Source of the DNA: Streptomyces sioyaensis
GTDB lineage: Bacteria; Actinomycetota; Actinomycetes; Streptomycetales; Streptomycetaceae
Direction of reading: 5' to 3'
Length of the DNA stretch: 64,000 nt
Assembly: GCF_004122735.1 (NCBI RefSeq)
Contig: NZ_SDIF01000022.1
Span: forward strand, 1 to 64,000
Shown here: positions 18,061 through 25,259 of the stretch, one piece after another
How positions within the stretch are numbered: the stretch's first letter is position 1
Layout of the letters: each line of letters begins with the position of its first letter
Position numbers and translations under genes: made by a program
The notes under the pieces: generated by a model
The model's input: the letters and a program-made list of their open reading frames with translations, nothing else
The model's database searches: none
Told to the model about the DNA's origin: nothing

Positions 18061-19092
18061 GTGATGTCGATTACCCCGTCCCCACCGTCCCCTCCGTCGT
18101 CCCTCGTGCCCACCCCCTGCCCGGACCTCCGGGCCCTCGCCCCGGCCCTCGGCGATGCCGAACTGGCGGTCACCGCCGACGCGCTGGCGCTCGGCCAGTG
18201 GGCCCGGGTGCGCACCCTGCTCACCGGCACCGGCGCCGACTGGGATCTGCGCGGCCACCGATTAACCGTCCTGGCCACCTCTCCCAGCAGCGCCGCCTGG
18301 GCCGCCGACTGGCTGCTCGCCGAACCGGACAGCGGCGACGCCGCCACCCTCCTGGCCCTCGCCACCGTCCGGCTCGCGCTGCGCGGCGCGAGCAGCACCA
18401 CGGCAGCCGCCCGGGCGTGTGCCACCGCCGCCGGGATGCTGCCCGACGACCCCACCCCCTGGCTCGGCGCGCTGATCCTCGCCCGCCGCTGCGGCACCCC
18501 GGACGGACAGGAGCACGCCTTCCGGCAGATCCGCGCCCGGCACCGCGACCACCACCACGCACACCACCTGATGACGGCCGCGCTGGCCGAACGGCAGCCG
18601 GACGGCGGCGACGGCCCCCGGCACCCGGCCCACGACTTCGCCGCCCGGGCCGCCGAACGCGCCCCCGCCGACTCCCCGCTCGCCCTGCTGCCCGTCGTGG
18701 CGCACGCCGAGCGCTACCGCGCGCTGGCCGCCGCGGGCCTGGCACCGCCCGACCCCGCGGACTCCGGCCACTGGTCCACCCGGCACGCCCATCAGGTCCT
18801 GCAGGCCGCCTTCGACTGGTGGCTGGAGTGGGAGGGCGAGGACCATCCGCGCCGCACCATCGATCTCAACTTCCTCGCGCACGCCATGTTCCACGAGGGG
18901 CGGATGGCCGAGGCCGCCGCGCTCTTCCAGCGCATCGGCCCGCACCCCACCCGCGCTCCGTGGTCGTACGCGGGCCGGGACGCCGAGGGCGCGTTCCGGG
19001 CCGCCCGCGCCACCGCCCTGCGCCGCGCCGGGACGCCGCCGCCCGCTGACCCCGCGGCGCTGATGACTCCGACGCCGATGACGAAAGTCTGA
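18061..19092 (+). CDS. hypothetical helical protein containing a TTA codon
   Basis: 343 residues from GTG 18061 (ATG 18064 equally possible). Ala-rich and helical throughout. Repeated helix pairs (DAATLLALATVRLALRGA; EGRMAEAAALFQRIG) suggest TPR/SEL1-like solenoid packing. No signal peptide or catalytic motif. The family is not recognised. The codon at 18262-18264 (RGHRLTVL) is TTA, the rare leucine codon read only by the bldA tRNA in Streptomyces, so translation is probably limited to late growth. It is followed 52 bases later by the molybdoenzyme gene. Confidence 0.75.
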   Translation: MMSITPSPPSPPSSLVPTPCPDLRALAPALGDAELAVTADALALGQWARVRTLLTGTGADWDLRGHRLTVLATSPSSAAWAADWLLAEPDSGDAATLLALATVRLALRGASSTTAAARACATAAGMLPDDPTPWLGALILARRCGTPDGQEHAFRQIRARHRDHHHAHHLMTAALAERQPDGGDGPRHPAHDFAARAAERAPADSPLALLPVVAHAERYRALAAAGLAPPDPADSGHWSTRHAHQVLQAAFDWWLEWEGEDHPRRTIDLNFLAHAMFHEGRMAEAAALFQRIGPHPTRAPWSYAGRDAEGAFRAARATALRRAGTPPPADPAALMTPTPMTKV

Positions 19093-19144
19093 CGTCGGGG
19101 CCCGGACACTGGCCCCGGCGGCCGCGGGGTGTTCGAATCGAGGA

Positions 19145-19897
19145 ATGACCAAGGACGCGAATCCGGCCGGCGCGGCGGGCGGCGGCGAGGACGGGCGCGG
19201 CGCCCCCGTGGGCCGCCGCGTGCTGCTCGGCATGCTCGCCACCGGTGCCGCCGGCGTCGCTGCGGCCCCCTTCCTCCAGCGCGCCTACGACGAGACGCTC
19301 GGCGCCGCCGCCCAGAAGGACCCCACCGGGCTGTCCGGTCTGCTCCCGGCCGGCGGCGGTTTCCGCTACTACTCGGTGACCGGCTCCGTACCGCCCAAGG
19401 ACGCCCGCACCTACCGCCTCACGGTCGACGGCCTGGTCCGCCACCGCACCAGCTACCGCCTCGACGACCTGCGCCGGATGCCGCAGACCCGGCTCGTACG
19501 GGACGTCCAGTGCGTCACCGGCTGGCGAGTGCCCGGCACCCCTTTCGAGGGCGTCCGCCTCTCGGCGCTCCTCGACGCCGCCGGCGTCCGCCCCGAGGCC
19601 AAGGCCGTCCGCTTCACCTGCTTCGACGGGTCCTACAGCGAATCCCTCACCCTCGCCCAGGCCCGCCGCGACGACGTCCTGGTCGCCCTGCGGATGCAGG
19701 ACAAACCGCTGGCCCATGCACACGGCGGCCCGGTCCGCCTCTATGTCGCGCCCATGTACTTCTACAAGTCGGCGAAGTGGCTCTCCGGAATCACCGTCAC
19801 CGACCATGTCGCGCCCGGATACTGGGAGAACCTCGGATATGACGTCGATGCCTGGGTCGGCCGGTCGAACGGACGCGACGATGCCCCCACCACCTGA
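19145..19897 (+). CDS. Tat-exported molybdopterin-dependent oxidoreductase (sulfite oxidase/YedY-like)
   Basis: 250 residues. The twin-arginine signal GRRVLLGMLATGAAGVAAAP (23-42) is followed by a sulfite-oxidase-type molybdopterin domain. C123 in VQCVTGW is the expected molybdenum ligand, and APMYFYKSAKWLSGI is a typical C-terminal block. Such enzymes reduce or oxidise small substrates such as methionine sulfoxide or sulfite outside the membrane. The next gene, overlapping by 17 bases, encodes a cytochrome b-type protein that can pass electrons to it. Substrate unknown. Confidence 0.88.
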   Translation: MTKDANPAGAAGGGEDGRGAPVGRRVLLGMLATGAAGVAAAPFLQRAYDETLGAAAQKDPTGLSGLLPAGGGFRYYSVTGSVPPKDARTYRLTVDGLVRHRTSYRLDDLRRMPQTRLVRDVQCVTGWRVPGTPFEGVRLSALLDAAGVRPEAKAVRFTCFDGSYSESLTLAQARRDDVLVALRMQDKPLAHAHGGPVRLYVAPMYFYKSAKWLSGITVTDHVAPGYWENLGYDVDAWVGRSNGRDDAPTT

Positions 19898-20651
19898 CGG
19901 TCCGTCCGCGGCCGCCGCCCGCCCCCGGGTACGGCGCTTCACCCCCGCCGAACACCGGGTCCACCAGGCCACCGCCGCCCTGATGGCCGTCTGCGTGCTC
20001 ACCGCGGGCTGTCTCTACCTCCCCTTCCTCGCCGAACTCGTCGGCCGCCGCGCCCTGATGGTCACCGTCCACGAGTGGTCCGGCATCCTGCTGCCGGTGC
20101 CCGTGCTGCTGGGCCTCTTCTCCCGGGCCCTGCGCGCCGACCTCACCCTGCTCAACCGCTACGGCCCGCACGACCGCCGGTGGCTGACGGCCGCGCTGCG
20201 CCGCCGCGGGGGCCGCCAGGCCGGAAAGTTCAACGCCGGCCAGAAGCTCTACGCCGCCTGGATCGCCGGCGCCGTGCTGGTGATGCTCGGCACCGGCCTG
20301 CTGATGTGGTCCACCCTCCCGCAGGCGCTCGGCCTCGTCCGGGCGGGGACGCCCGTGCCCCTGGTCTGGCGCACCGGCGCCACGTTCGTCCACGACTGGC
20401 TCGCACTCGCCGTGATCCTCGTGATCGCCGGTCATGTCGGCAAGGCGTACGGCGATCCCGAGTCCCGCCGGGGAATGCGGACCGGCTCCGTCGATGCGCA
20501 GTGGGCCCGGCGCGAGCACCCGCTGTGGCGTCACGGGGACGGGGAACGGGAGGAGAGGGGGGAGGGGGAACGGGACGGGCAGCACGACGGGACGTCGGGC
20601 GGGGAGCACGACGCGGAGCACGACGGGAAGTGGCGCGAGCCGCGGGCCTGA
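19881..20651 (+). CDS. cytochrome b561/formate-dehydrogenase-gamma-like membrane subunit
   Basis: 256 residues. Four hydrophobic helices (about 31-52, 60-80, 120-142, 162-182). Histidines within or near them (VHQATAAL, VTVHEWSG, FVHDWLALA, IAGHVGKAYGD) could bind two hemes b. The start ATG 19881 lies inside the end of the molybdoenzyme gene, showing translational coupling. The likely role is electron exchange between the quinone pool and the exported molybdoenzyme. The last 45 residues are a charged D/E/G/H-rich tail of low complexity, unusual for the family. Confidence 0.82.
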   Translation: MPPPPDGPSAAAARPRVRRFTPAEHRVHQATAALMAVCVLTAGCLYLPFLAELVGRRALMVTVHEWSGILLPVPVLLGLFSRALRADLTLLNRYGPHDRRWLTAALRRRGGRQAGKFNAGQKLYAAWIAGAVLVMLGTGLLMWSTLPQALGLVRAGTPVPLVWRTGATFVHDWLALAVILVIAGHVGKAYGDPESRRGMRTGSVDAQWARREHPLWRHGDGEREERGEGERDGQHDGTSGGEHDAEHDGKWREPRA

Positions 20652-20693
20652 CCCGCCCCGCCCGAACGACCTGCCGGGGCGTCAACTTCCCCC

Positions 20694-20725
20694 AGTCCTT
20701 TACAGAGAACCCTCTGCAAAGGACT
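20694..20725. promoter_or_regulatory. 32-bp operator-like palindrome
   Basis: Arms 20694-20707 and 20712-20725 pair over 14 bases with one mismatch around AACC. The core is CTTTaCAGAG-AACC-CTCTGcAAAG. It lies 25 bases before the ATG of the ArsR remnant and MFS operon, the position expected for an ArsR-family operator/promoter. No purine-rich ribosome site precedes the ATG at 20750, so the message may be leaderless or near-leaderless. Confidence 0.65.
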
Positions 20726-20749
20726 CTCTGCGGTCCTACGCTGACGTCC

Positions 20750-20926
20750 ATGACCGACCTGCGGCTCAGCCCCACACAACTGGCGGCGCTGAACGCGGAG
20801 TTGGCCGAGGTCGTCGACCGGCACCGGACGGCGGCGCGGCGCGCGTCCGGTGCCGGGGAGGCGGACGGGCAGCCGGTCCTCGTCCAGCTGCAGTCCTTCC
20901 CGCGCAAGGAACGGGGCGAGCGATGA
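20750..20926 (+). pseudogene. C-terminal remnant of an ArsR/winged-helix regulator
   Basis: 58 residues beginning MTDLRLSPTQLAALNAELAE and ending VLVQLQSFPRKERGER. This is the tail seen at the end of about 190-residue streptomycete ArsR-like regulators that precede MFS carriers. The DNA-binding part is missing: 98 bases upstream the cytochrome gene ends, and the intervening DNA is an operator-like palindrome. An internal deletion that kept the promoter and first codon would explain this. It overlaps the MFS gene by ATGA, so it could still couple translation of the carrier. It might instead be a genuine small protein. Confidence 0.6.
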
Positions 20927-22239
20927 GCGGACTGCTGCGCCGGCACCGCGACTTCCGGCTGCTGTGGTGCGGGGAGACCGCGGGCAAGTTCGGCGCGGCC
21001 CTCACCACTGTGGCGATGCCGCTGGTGGCGGTGTCCACCCTGCACGCGTCCCCTTTCGCGGTCGGACTGCTCGGCGCCTGCGGCTGGCTGCCGTGGCTGC
21101 TCATCGGTCTGCCGGTCGGCGTATGGGTGGACCGGCTGCGGCGGCGTCCCCTGATGCTGGGCGCCGCCGGTCTGTCGCTGGTGCTGTTCGCCGCCGTCCC
21201 GCTCCTCGCCCGGTCCGGCCGGCTCCCGCTCGGTCTGCTGATCGCCGTGGCACTGCTGGCCGGCGCGGCGGCGGTGGTCTTCCAGACCGCCTACAGCGCC
21301 TATCTGCCCACGCTGCTCGCCCCGGCCGACCGGGCCGAGGGCAACGCCAAGCTGCACGGCAGCGCCTCGGCGGCGCAGCTCGCCGGGCAGGGGGCGGGCG
21401 GCCTCCTCGCCCAACTCGCCGGTTCCGTCAACGCGTTGTCCGTCAACGCCGGCACCTTCCTGATCGCGCTGCTGTGTCTGCGGGGCATCCGGCACCGTGA
21501 GGCGCGCCCGGCAGCTCGCGACCGCGGTCTGCGGACCCTGACCGCGGAGCTCGCCGAGGGGCTGCGGCTGGTCGCCGGCGATGTGTGGTTCCGTACGCTG
21601 ACGCTCTTCGGCGCCGTCTCCAACCTTGCGCTCATGGGCTATCAGTCGATCGCGGCCGTCTTCCTGGTCCGCGAGGTCGGCCTGGCGCCCGGCGCGGTCG
21701 GCGGGCTGCTGGCGCTGGGCGCGTCGGGAGGTGTCGCGGGTGCCTTCCTGGCGCGCCGCGCCGCCGGCCGGTTCGGCACCGCCCGCGCGCTGCTGCTGTC
21801 CGAATTCGGGCTGTCCAGTGCCGCGTTGCTCATGCCGCTCGCCGTCCACGGCGCGGGGGCGCTGCTCTACGTCGCGGGCAGCTTCGGCGTCAGCGCGGGG
21901 GTGGTGGCCGGCAACGTCCTCAAGGTGAGCTTCCAGCAGCGCTACTGCCCGCCTGCCCTGCTCGGCCGGCTGATCGCCGGCAGCGCCTTCCTCAACTACG
22001 GCACGCTGCCCCTGGGGGCGCTGCTCGGCGGGGCGCTCGGCTCGGCCCTCGGTGTCCGCCCGGCCATGTGGATCATGACGGCCGGTGTGCCGCTGGCCGC
22101 GCTGATCCTGCTCTTCTCACCGATCGGGCGCGTGCGCGACCTGCCGGTACGCCCCGCGGAGGACGACCGGCCGGAGCCCGGTGCGCGCGGCCCGGAGCCG
22201 GCGGGGCGGGACGGCGTGACACCACTGCCGGGGGCCTGA
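20923..22239 (+). CDS. MFS transporter (MFS_3/enterobactin-exporter-like)
   Basis: 438 residues, about 12 hydrophobic helices. It starts MSGLLRRHRDFRLLWCGETAGKFG, the N-terminus typical of actinobacterial MFS_3 exporters. The loop VGVWVDRLRRRPLML is the MFS motif A region between helices 2 and 3. It overlaps the preceding ArsR remnant by four bases. Probable drug or metabolite efflux pump that was controlled by the now truncated regulator. Confidence 0.85.
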   Translation: MSGLLRRHRDFRLLWCGETAGKFGAALTTVAMPLVAVSTLHASPFAVGLLGACGWLPWLLIGLPVGVWVDRLRRRPLMLGAAGLSLVLFAAVPLLARSGRLPLGLLIAVALLAGAAAVVFQTAYSAYLPTLLAPADRAEGNAKLHGSASAAQLAGQGAGGLLAQLAGSVNALSVNAGTFLIALLCLRGIRHREARPAARDRGLRTLTAELAEGLRLVAGDVWFRTLTLFGAVSNLALMGYQSIAAVFLVREVGLAPGAVGGLLALGASGGVAGAFLARRAAGRFGTARALLLSEFGLSSAALLMPLAVHGAGALLYVAGSFGVSAGVVAGNVLKVSFQQRYCPPALLGRLIAGSAFLNYGTLPLGALLGGALGSALGVRPAMWIMTAGVPLAALILLFSPIGRVRDLPVRPAEDDRPEPGARGPEPAGRDGVTPLPGA

Positions 22240-22324
22240 GACCGGGGGCCCGCGAGGCCGGGAGCCAGCGAGGCCGGCGGTCTGAGGCCGGGGCCCGAGG
22301 CCGGGTGTCGGCGCGGGCGCCGCG

Positions 22325-23488
22325 TCACCCGGCCGGCTGCAGCGCCGGTGCGTCCGTGGCCGGCGGCGGCCCCACGGTGGGCAGTTCGACCTCGAAGCGG
22401 CAGCCCGCTCCGGCGTTGCGCACCGTCGTCCGGCCCTGATGCGCCTCCACGATGCCGCGCACGATCGCCAGCCCCAGCCCGGCGCCGCTCTCGCCGTCCG
22501 CCCGGGGCGTGCGCGCCGCACCGCCGCGCCAGCCGGTGTCGAAGACCCGCCCCAGATCCTCCGGCGGGATACCGCCGCAGCCGTCCTCCACCGCCAGTAC
22601 CACCCGGCCCTGTTCCTGCCGTGCGCTGACCGCGACAGTCCCGTCGGCCGGGGTCGCACGGATCGCGTTGACCAGCAGATTGCCCAGGACGCGGGTGATC
22701 TGCTGGGCGTCCACCCGCACCGGCAGCGGCACCACCCCGCCGGCCACCAGCCGCACCCCGCTCGCCCGCGCCAGCGGCCCGGCGCCCGCGAGCGCCTCGT
22801 CCACCAGGTCGTAGACCGACACCCGGGACAGCGTCAGAGCCAGTGCACCGGCCTGGATCCGGGCGAGTTCGAAGAGGTCGTCGACCATCGCGGCCAGCCG
22901 GTCCACCTCGATCCGCATCCGTGCGTGGTAGCGCGCGGTGTCCTCGGCGACCCCGTCCTCCAGCGCCTCGGCCATCGCCCGCAGCCCGGCGAGCGGGGTG
23001 CGCAGATCGTGGGAGATCCCGGCGATCAGCTCCCGCCGGGAGGCATCCAGTGCCCGCTCGCGCTCCCGTGCCTCCGCGAGCCGCCCGCTGGTCTCCTCCA
23101 ACGCCCTTGACAGCGCGGCCAGTTCGGTGGTGGGCGGCTCGGCCGGTGCCACGAAGCCGCCCTCGCTGCCGACCGTACGGGCCGAGCGCGCCAGCTCCTC
23201 GCTGCCCGCCGCGATCCGCCGCCCGAAGAGCAGCGCGGCCGCCAGCGACACCACTCCGGAGACGGCCACCACGGCCATCACCACGCCCAGGTCGTGCCCG
23301 GACAGGAACATCGCCTGGGCGACCGCCACCGTGCCCGCCGCCATCGCGGCCACCGCCAGCGCCGCCACCGCGAACAGCGACAGCGCGACCGAACGCCGCC
23401 GCAGCACCCGTACCGCGGGCGCGGCGAGCAGTCCCGCCAGCGCCGCACCGAGCGCCGCCAGCGCCACGATGAGCAGGAAGTCCATCAT
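22325..23488 (-). CDS. sensor histidine kinase
   Basis: 387 residues. Two membrane helices (about 3-23 and 33-60), a third near 68-88, then a HAMP-like linker. The H-box ISHDLRTPLAGLR carries phospho-acceptor H160. The ATPase domain has the N-box LGNLLVNAIRATP, VEDGCGGIPPEDLGRVFD and GAGLGLAIVRGIVEAH. With almost no extracytoplasmic loop it probably senses membrane or intracellular signals. Its ATG overlaps the stop of the response regulator gene (ATGA at 23485-23488). Confidence 0.9.
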   Translation of the reverse strand: MMDFLLIVALAALGAALAGLLAAPAVRVLRRRSVALSLFAVAALAVAAMAAGTVAVAQAMFLSGHDLGVVMAVVAVSGVVSLAAALLFGRRIAAGSEELARSARTVGSEGGFVAPAEPPTTELAALSRALEETSGRLAEARERERALDASRRELIAGISHDLRTPLAGLRAMAEALEDGVAEDTARYHARMRIEVDRLAAMVDDLFELARIQAGALALTLSRVSVYDLVDEALAGAGPLARASGVRLVAGGVVPLPVRVDAQQITRVLGNLLVNAIRATPADGTVAVSARQEQGRVVLAVEDGCGGIPPEDLGRVFDTGWRGGAARTPRADGESGAGLGLAIVRGIVEAHQGRTTVRNAGAGCRFEVELPTVGPPPATDAPALQPAG

Positions 23489-24285
23489 GACGGCAGATCG
23501 CCTTCCAGCAGCGGGCCGTCCGGTGGCGGCTCGCTCGGCACGGGGTCGAAGCGGTAGCCGGCGCCCCAGACCGTCGTCACCAGCCGGGGCGCGGCCGGAT
23601 CCGCCTCGATCTTCTCGCGCAGCCGCCGCACATGCACGGTCACCGTGGACAGGTCGCCGAACTCCCAGCCCCAGACCCGGTGCAGCAGCTCGTCCCGCGA
23701 GAAGACCTGCCCGGGGTGGCGCATCAGGAAGACCAGCAGATCGAATTCGCGGGCGGTCAGGGAGAGTTCCCGCCCCGCGCGTGCGGCCCGCCGGCCGGCG
23801 GGGTCGGCGCTGAGGTCCCCGGCCCGCAGTACGGAGGCCGCCGACGCGGCCGGCGGCGCGGACTCCGCACGGCGCAGCACCGAGCCGATCCGCAGCACCA
23901 GCTCCCGCGGGCTGAACGGCTTGGTCACATAGTCGTCCGCGCCCAGCTCCAGGCCCGCGATGCGGTCCGCCTCCTCGCCGCGCGCGGTGAGCATCACCAC
24001 CGGCACCGGGGGGCCGTCGGCGGACCGGCGCAGCCGGCGGCACACCTCCAGGCCGTCGAGGCCCGGCAGCATCAGATCGAGCACGACCAGATGCGGGCGG
24101 AAGTCCGCGGCCCGGTCGAGGGCGGCGAAACCGTCGGCGGCGTGCGCGGTGGCGTAGCCGGCGCGGGAGAGATAGCCGGTGACGACCTCGGCGACGGTCG
24201 GATCGTCCTCGACGACCAGGACACGACGCGGCGGCCCGGGGACGAGGACGGGCGGTGGCGCGGAGGGCGGCGTGGCGGGGTGCAC
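23485..24285 (-). CDS. OmpR-family response regulator
   Basis: 266 residues. Receiver domain (about 20-132) with acidic pocket E26, D27, D28, phosphorylation site D70 in LVVLDLMLPGLDG, and the conserved Lys in YVTKPFSP. A winged-helix DNA-binding domain follows (LSLTAREFDLLVFLMRHPGQ to VRRLREKIE and GYRFDP). GTG start. Upstream lies a four-fold 23-bp repeat that could be its own binding region. Confidence 0.92.
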   Translation of the reverse strand: MHPATPPSAPPPVLVPGPPRRVLVVEDDPTVAEVVTGYLSRAGYATAHAADGFAALDRAADFRPHLVVLDLMLPGLDGLEVCRRLRRSADGPPVPVVMLTARGEEADRIAGLELGADDYVTKPFSPRELVLRIGSVLRRAESAPPAASAASVLRAGDLSADPAGRRAARAGRELSLTAREFDLLVFLMRHPGQVFSRDELLHRVWGWEFGDLSTVTVHVRRLREKIEADPAAPRLVTTVWGAGYRFDPVPSEPPPDGPLLEGDLPS

Positions 24286-24372
24286 GGTCAGCGTGCCGTT
24301 CCCGGGAGGCAGGTCATGGTGCCAGCCAACACCAGCACCCGCGGCGGCGGGCCACCGGGTCCGTATCCGTAA

Positions 24373-24464
24373 GACTCCCGTAACCGGCGACGCAGGACTC
24401 CGGTAGCTGGTGACGAACGACTTCGGTGGCCGGTGGCGTACGACCCCGGTGGCCGGTGACGGTG
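24373..24464. repeat. four imperfect 23-bp tandem repeats
   Basis: Units start at 24373, 24396, 24419 and 24442, each beginning GACtcCGGTagCcGGtGaCG with scattered substitutions. The period is not a multiple of three. The array fills the gap between the ferredoxin gene and the response regulator start, upstream of the two-component operon. Confidence 0.7.
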
Positions 24465-24504
24465 TTCCCGTGCGCCGCCGGGCGGGCCGCGGCGGCCCGG
24501 CGGA

Positions 24505-24915
24505 TCAGCCCTCCAGCCCTTCCCGTACCCGCCGCGACACCGTGATCGCGTACAGATCGAGGACGCCCGGCGGCTCCGCGAGGCCGGGGCCGCCGGCGCG
24601 GATCCAGGCGGCGATGTCCGCCAGGGCGTCGTCGTCGTTGACCAGCCCCAGCCAGACGGGCCGCCCGCCGGCCGCCCGCCCCGCGGCCGACGGCTGGACC
24701 ACGACCACATTCGCCTGGTCGCAGACGTCCAGGCACTCCGAGGCCCGCACGGGCGCCGCGCCGTCCAGCGCGGCGCGCAACCGGGGTATCTGCCCGGCGT
24801 GGTCGACCCCCGGAATCTTGGCCGCGTCGCCGCAGCAACAGCCGCGGCACACGGTGACCCGGCACGGGGACGCGGTGGCCGCCCGGCCGGAACGCTTGTT
24901 GATCATTCGGCTCAT
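24505..24915 (-). CDS. thioredoxin-like [2Fe-2S] ferredoxin domain protein
   Basis: 136 residues. The cysteines CRVTVCRGCCCGD and later SECLDVCDQANVVVVQP give the Cys pattern of thioredoxin-fold [2Fe-2S] ferredoxins. The end is an Ala/Glu/Leu-rich helix. It could be a small electron carrier. The start at 24915 (MSRMINKRSG) lacks a good ribosome site; ATG 24906 is an alternative. A palindrome at 24968-24989 lies about 50 bases upstream. Genome partners cannot be assigned from context. Confidence 0.75.
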   Translation of the reverse strand: MSRMINKRSGRAATASPCRVTVCRGCCCGDAAKIPGVDHAGQIPRLRAALDGAAPVRASECLDVCDQANVVVVQPSAAGRAAGGRPVWLGLVNDDDALADIAAWIRAGGPGLAEPPGVLDLYAITVSRRVREGLEG

Positions 24916-24967
24916 GCTACGGGGGCAGCTCCGGCGCACGGCACGGGGATCCGGCCGCCGAGCGCAT

Positions 24968-24989
24968 AAACGCAACGAAAAATGCGTTT
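24968..24989. promoter_or_regulatory. AAACGCA-N8-TGCGTTT palindrome
   Basis: AAACGCA (24968-24974) and TGCGTTT (24983-24989) are perfect inverted arms in an A/T-richer patch of the 344-base gap 24916-25259. A further GCGTTTT follows directly. It lies 53 bases before the ferredoxin start (- strand) and 270 bases before the ABC-F start. It is an operator candidate; the regulator is unknown. Confidence 0.5.
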
Positions 24990-25041
24990 GCGTTTTGATC
25001 CGTGCCCCCGTACCGTCATCCCCGTTCCATTGCCGCCGATC

Positions 25042-25127
25042 GGAGAAGGCCGTTGCTCGTCTGAGGTCCTGAGACACCGCGCCCGTAAGCGGCGGATCCG
25101 TCCCGTGCTCCCGGCATTCCGGAGCGG
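25042..25127 (+). promoter_or_regulatory. possible attenuator leader of the ABC-F gene
   Basis: GGAGAAGG (25042-25049) precedes a three-codon frame TTG CTC GTC TGA (25053-25064). A hairpin follows (GCTCCcGG at about 25108 with CCGGAGC). About 200 bases separate this from the ABC-F start. Antibiotic-responsive ABC-F genes often carry such minimal leader peptides. Here it is only a resemblance. Confidence 0.3.
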
Positions 25128-25259
25128 CGGATCGTGCCCGGCGCAGCCTGTCCGTGACCTCGGCGTACCGCAACCGCGTACCCCGGCGCACCCCCGCGCT
25201 CCCGGCCCGGTGTCTCCCCGCGCAGTCCCCTCCCTTCCACCCGCGCCCAGGAGACCCGT

